64,000 bases of DNA from Ambrosia x helenae (Eukaryota; Streptophyta; Magnoliopsida; Asterales; Asteraceae): positions 104,670,688 through 104,734,687 of the forward strand of contig CM061225.1 of the NCBI GenBank assembly GCA_030844895.1, written 5' to 3'. The notes beneath the pieces are model-generated. The model did no database searches. It was not told the origin of the DNA and was given only the letters and a program-made list of their open reading frames with translations. The number at the start of each line of letters is the position of its first letter. Positions within the stretch are counted from its first letter, which is position 1. A program made the translations under genes and the position numbers. Of the stretch, positions 59,583-64,000 are shown in pieces.

Positions 59583-60134
59583 GAGGGTTATCTTGAGAAC
59601 GCTAAATATTGTGAGAACAAGTAAAAAAATCAATTAAAATCAATTTTTTTTAATACAAACCTCATTATAATCAAAATACAACATTAATAACTGAGTTTTC
59701 TTTCCAAATAATACATCTAACCAATAAGAAGCTTTTATTTAATAATTGTATTAATTGTTAAATTGATTATTATTTTTTTTGTAACCCCCACTAAACTAGT
59801 TAAATAAATGAAACTCATAATTCATTTTTAAAATATATTTTTCCGATATGTGTATGTATGATGCATGTAGGATGAATTTTTATATGTGTAGGATAAACGT
59901 ATGATAATCTTGATATGTGTAGGAGAAAAATATGAAAAAATTCAATATATGTAGGATGAATTTTATATGTGTAGAACAAATTTTGATACTGTGCAGAAGA
60001 AAGTGTTAATAACTAACTAATTAAAAATATGATAATTAATGTTAAAAGAGTTAAACTATTTAATGTTTAACCATTGTGTAACTTCTTCTTTTTGTTCTCA
60101 CATGAAGTTTCTTATCATTTGATCATTCCCCTAT
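59577..60134. mobile_element. Element with TATAGGGGA termini
   Basis: Begins TATAGGGGAGGGTTATC next to the TA array and ends ATTCCCCTATA. GAGAACGC...GTGAGAACA near the left matches TGTTCTCACATG near the right. Internal ATATGTGTAGGA words repeat four or more times. The target site is hidden by the microsatellite. Confidence 0.6.
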
Positions 60135-60373
60135 ATACGTGTGTGTGTGTATGTAAGATTTAAAATAACTAAATAAATAAATAAAGTAAACTAGCTGTTT
60201 GAAAACATATAGTTTTGCACCTTCATTTGCCCAAAGCCGTTGAAAATTTTCCCTTAATCTGCCTCACACCATGCTCCACGCTGGCCATGGTGTGGTGGAC
60301 GAACGTGGAAGGCCTCTAGTCCTCTACGGCCCATTTCCACGCCACGTCGCCACCATACAGTGTAGCTTACCTA

Positions 60374-60581
60374 GAGGGTGTTTGGGATTGCGTTTTGAAT
60401 CTGATTTTTAGATTATTGCGTTTTGAAAACGCAGATAATCAAATTTTAGTGTTTGGATTGTGTTTTGAAAACGCAGATAATAAGTTTTTTAGGCTACCAA
60501 AACGCAATAATCTATAAGCAGCTCCACCTCTGCTTTTCCAAACGCATAATCTGTTTTGAATAATCAATCCCAAACACCCCC
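60374..60581. mobile_element. Tourist-like MITE, copy E
   Basis: Begins GAGGGTGTTTGGGATTGCG and ends CAATCCCAAACACCCCC. Flanks CTA and TTA, so one target base has changed. The only copy of this family outside a gene here. Confidence 0.85.
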
Positions 60582-60935
60582 TTAATCATTCCAAAAATAA
60601 CAAAACGTATCATGAATGTGATCAAGATATTTTCTGGTAATCCGTAACAAACAATTGAATGTTTTAAATAGACCCAGGACCATGTTGTGTATTTTACGAC
60701 CATAGACGTGAAAAAAAAAACTTTAGAAAATCAGAGAATTTATTAACGTGAGCAAACTAGGGTCCATTTTATACATTTTGCAACCATATATATGGCAAAA
60801 ATCTTTGAAGTTATAGACATTTCATCATTCTGTAATTTAAAGTGTTTCTGTTGGGAAGATATACCTTAAATCAATAGAATACATATTTTTATTAAGCTCC
60901 TTATGTTTATGGCATTTTATATACAAATCAAAACG

Positions 60936-61146
60936 CCAAAGGCATTATAGTCAAGCCGTATCTAGGCGGTGAGATAAGACTTAGGGACTATAAGGTCCTG
61001 GTTTTGAATTCCACAAGAGGGTTTTCTCATAATTATGAGTTTCTTCCTGAATTGGTGACTTGGTGGTGGAATACGATCGCGTGGTAACACTGGTGACACG
61101 ATGATATTTCTGTGGTCCGTGAGTGATTCCAATTGGCTGTAAAAAA
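60936..61146 (+). mobile_element. tRNA-derived SINE
   Basis: Head with GGCGGTGAGATAAG, then GGTCCTGGTTTTGAATTCC resembling a B box, and an A-rich end after TTGGCTGT. A perfect 15 bp duplication, ATACAAATCAAAACG, flanks it (60921-60935 and 61147-61161). Different family from the next SINE. Confidence 0.85.
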
Positions 61147-61180
61147 ATACAAATCAAAACGTACATTCATTTTATTTTAT

Positions 61181-61483
61181 TAGAACGGACAACACAACAA
61201 TCGCGAGACTCCCACAAGGGGGCTCGGGCAAATTGGCTTCCCTTGCTGGGAGCCCCGCCCGATAGTGGTTTCCGAACCGGGGAAAACCTGATCCCCCACC
61301 CGTCCGAATACCCGCTGTGGAGAACCGGTAAAACCCGGGCGAGACCAGGACTCCAACTCCTGACATAGGCCAGGAGTCATCCCTCATTTCTCATTATGTC
61401 CTCCAAATATAGCTAGTGGGAATCGAACCCAAACCTCTTAAAAGAAACTTAGGCCAACCAACCAACTGAGCTACAAATGTTGG
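61181..61483 (-). mobile_element. tRNA-derived SINE, minus strand
   Basis: On the minus strand: TTTGTAGCTCAGTTGGTTGG (A box), GGGTTCGATTCCCAC (B box), then a body shared with 44584-44895 (CTAGCTATATTTGGAGGACA). Flanks ACGTACATTCATTTTATT and ACGTATATTCATTTTATT form the target duplication (61159-61176 and 61484-61501). It is not a tRNA gene, because no cloverleaf closes. Confidence 0.85.
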
Positions 61484-61531
61484 ACGTATATTCATTTTAT
61501 TACTAAAAAAATATTTTATTGCTAAAACATA

Positions 61532-61752
61532 CTCCCTCCGTCCCATTTTAAATGTCCTCCTTTCCTTTTTTGTTTGTCCCAAATTAAATGTCCCTTTTCA
61601 AAAATGGAAATGTAATTTCCAGTTTTGCCCATAAAAGACAAAACACAATCACCACTTTTGAGGATATTATTGTCATTTTACCACATACAAACAAAAAATT
61701 TCTTAAAATATGTGTTTTTGGAAGTGGGACATTTAAAATGGGACGGAGGGAG
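61532..61752. mobile_element. Stowaway MITE
   Basis: Begins CTCCCTCCGTCCCATTTTAA and ends TTAAAATGGGACGGAGGGAG, flanked by TA (61530-61531, 61753-61754). These are the canonical Stowaway (Tc1/mariner) termini and target site. Confidence 0.93.
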
Positions 61753-62305
61753 TAATACATATGAATAAAAGAAAGCATGGGCGAAAGAAGATAGAAAGAG
61801 AGAGTTAATTTGCTTTTTGGTAGTTCCCAAATGAGATGTGAACTCTTACTTATAGAGAAAATGAGAGAATGGGTAGTTGTTAGATTAGTTTAGAAGTTAA
61901 TCTCATCAATGTCTAATCGAGTAATGGATATAAAAGTAAGTTTGCAAATTACTTTTGATCAATCATTTGTATATTTTAAATGATCATCACTTTTCATTTG
62001 AGACTATTTTGACAGTTATTTTCCAACATAATAAAAGGTCTAATCACATTTCGTGGTCTATCAAAAAGAAAATCAAATTAAAAGGTGATATAAACCCAAA
62101 CATTAAGATACAACGAATGAAGCTCCTTGTTATTATTATCACGATATCAAAAATTGCTAAAACTGAAATGTGATAATAGACCCCACATTTGAATCAGCTA
62201 CTTAATATATTTTGGATAAGACTGGTCAAGTACTCTTGAACAAATGAACAGTCTTTAATTAGTTTGCTCGATGATGCTGTTAGTTGGTTGAATTAGCAAA
62301 TCAGG

Positions 62306-62518
62306 TTGCACGGAAAGCAAGCGCCAGTGGCGGTACGGCCTGAGCTATCTAGGCAAGAGTCGTCCGAGACAGAAACAAGTGGTACTGACTACACGGATGA
62401 CACTCGAACTGATGACCCATATAGGGGGAGCACGTCGCATGGGAAGAATCGGCGTTTAATGCGGGCATTGTTGCAAGTAGGCATTATAGTAGTAAATGGA
62501 CATTACAAGTAGTGGATG
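62306..62518 (+). other. Unidentified exon-like open frame
   Basis: A GC-richer stretch with a frame reading GKQAPVAVRPELSRQESSE, then TDYTDDTRTDD and GKNRRLMRALLQ, in AT-rich surroundings. An acceptor-like sequence precedes it near 62305. I recognise no domain; it could be a gene fragment or chance. Confidence 0.25.
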
Positions 62519-63271
62519 GTGGTGAGTAATAGTTAAAGGGTGGTGGTTGACGATGGTTGTTGATGGTTACCTATGGTGGTGGTGACAGTGAAAAAGTATT
62601 TGTTGAAGGGAATGACAATGATAGTATAAATGTTTTTTTATTTAAAAAAATAAATAAAATAAATATCATATAAAATTATAAATGATTGGGTAATGAGTAA
62701 AAGAGCTTTATTCTATTTTATCCGTGTTATTGAAAGGTTGCAACGGACCCCACTTTTAACGTGACACTAAGATATAGCCAGAGTGGCGAAATAAAACCCC
62801 GAGAGCTCCATTCCACACCATCCAATTACGGGCCCAAGGGCGCTAAATTGATGATCTGTCTTGGAAGTTAGCCCACCACATAACAAATCGTCACAATGGG
62901 CTTTAAGGGGCCCAACTAGCATTTGGGCCGTAAACCAAATTCCATAAAATCCTTAGAAAAGAACGATACAAATACGTCACCGTTTTAGGGGTCAATAAGC
63001 GGTGGAACATGCTTGTTGTTCGTTCAATAGAGTCGGCCAATTAACCAACCATATATATATATATATACCATCTCTATATCTACACGCATACAAAAAATCC
63101 AGTATTCATAATTTTAAACCTAATTTAATAATAAATCTACCAAATTATTCAATTACCTTTTATATATACAATCTCTCAAATTCTGTTACAAACCGTTAAT
63201 TAACCGTTGATCATCTTCAATTAAGGTTAATTAATCAATTGATCGGATATTTTGTTGGATTAATTAAAGGT

Positions 63272-63456
63272 ATGGAAAGCATAGATGCAAATTGTAAAAA
63301 AAACGCGGGTAATATTAACGGAAAAGGTACGTCGACGAAACGACGACGTATACAGAACCGGCCAGTGGTCGGATCTCTTCCTGGTGATTTGCTGATTGAT
63401 GTTCTTGCTCGCGTTGCGTCGTCTTCGTTTACCGATCTTTTTAATGCTAAATTAAG
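63272..63456 (+). CDS. F-box protein, first exon only (possible MYND-type F-box gene)
   Basis: The exon begins MESIDANCKKNAGN, has a basic stretch KRRRIQNRP, then an F-box start, VGSLPGDLLIDVLARVASSS, and ends KL plus AG before a GTAAATTC donor at 63457. F-box proteins recruit substrates to SCF ubiquitin ligases. The start VGSLPGDLLIDVLARVA and split codon in KL-S resemble plant F-box/MYND genes such as At1g67340/At5g50450, by memory. No continuation of the F-box was recognised before the window ends, so the gene is partial here. A TATATATATA stretch lies about 200 bases upstream. Confidence 0.6.
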
Positions 63457-64000
63457 GTAAATTCTTTGTGTTTTTTTGTATGTTTGTGGTTTGAATTGTT
63501 AGAATGGTAATGGATATAGGTAGATGAGATGATTGATGATTGGTTTATGGACATGCAGTAAGTATAGTTTGTTAATTAGGATAGATCATGAATGATTGAA
63601 TGTATTGATGTCAAATTGTTAATGTTAACCTTGTTGTGTTTGAATTGTGCAATGCATGATCAATTTTAGAATTATTTGGAAAAAAGTGGTGAATTTTGGT
63701 TATTTGATTTCTAGTGTAATCGGATTTCTCGAGTCATAAGTCTCTAAAATTGTAGGAGTTCTTTGAGGTTGGCCCATAAGACTGTCCGTTGTGGATCGCC
63801 GGAATCACAACATCTACACGCGAATAACTGCGTGAGCAAGCGGAGGCGACCCAGGTTGCGTGGGCTAGCGAGGTGAAACAGGTCGCTCACCTTGACCCAC
63901 AACAGGATCAAGCGATCAACCCGCGGCCGTGCGCCCGTGCCATGTAAGCGTCGACGTGGCAAATTATTATTCGATAACGTCTCCCCTCACCTCTAGCCAC
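63457..64000. other. Presumed intron of the F-box gene, with a GC-rich tail
   Basis: AT-rich intron-like sequence to about 63750, then a GC-rich stretch (63755-63960) whose frames do not continue the F-box domain. It may be a repeat insertion. Nothing else recognised. Confidence 0.4.

Noticed and set aside
63755..63960. GC-rich stretch as the second exon of the F-box gene
   Set aside because: No frame continues the F-box pattern after the split Ser codon, and stops are present.

Overview
This is a plant nuclear window, AT-rich and dense in transposons. Every recognisable gene is a land-plant gene with a eudicot-type intron layout. The repertoire of Tourist, hAT, Mutator-like, Stowaway and Helitron remnants, SINEs, LTR fragments and a LINE fits a mid-to-large eudicot genome. 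A composite (Asteraceae) is my best guess from the look of the repeats, but this is an inference and not demonstrated. No CRISPR array, operon, rRNA or true tRNA gene was seen.

Layout: (1) 393-5048 (+), a U-box/ARM E3 ubiquitin ligase of the PUB45/PUB6/PUB7 type in five exons. (2) 5893-6912 (-), a single-exon membrane protein of unknown function. (3) 8786-10516 (+), a small OTU-family deubiquitinase. (4) 12525-21029 (-), a peroxisomal 4-coumarate-CoA ligase-like gene ending in SKL, whose first exon is split by a CACTA-type element. (5) 21.0-28.4 kb, gene-poor. (6) 28409-31702 (-), a CDKG2/CDK11-type kinase in six exons. (7) 32.2-34.0 kb, a foldback element with a second element nested in one arm. 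(8) 35070-36992 (-), a remorin. (9) 37-47 kb, repeats with two LINE remnants, a SINE and a Helitron. (10) 47767-54540 (-), a large Ser/Pro-rich protein with a Cys-pair motif and a CaaX end, in six exons. (11) 54.5-63.2 kb, repeats. (12) 63272-63456 (+), the first exon of an F-box gene that runs off or is interrupted near the window edge.

The genes are unrelated neighbours with no sign of a shared pathway, although three (U-box ligase, OTU protease, F-box protein) concern ubiquitin. Exons were joined by hand from GT/AG sites, codon phase and remembered family motifs. The joined lengths close in frame for the OTU, kinase and remorin genes. The PUB, 4CL-like and Ser/Pro-rich genes close in frame only if one base is added, each time at a short homopolymer. 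That pattern suggests assembly indels rather than three independent mutations.

No new biological system is evident. The most informative structures are transposon events with readable target-site duplications: a CACTA-type element inside a conserved exon, three GC-motif hAT elements in three introns of one gene, a two-module Mutator-like element moved as one unit, two SINEs landed side by side, and a nested foldback element.
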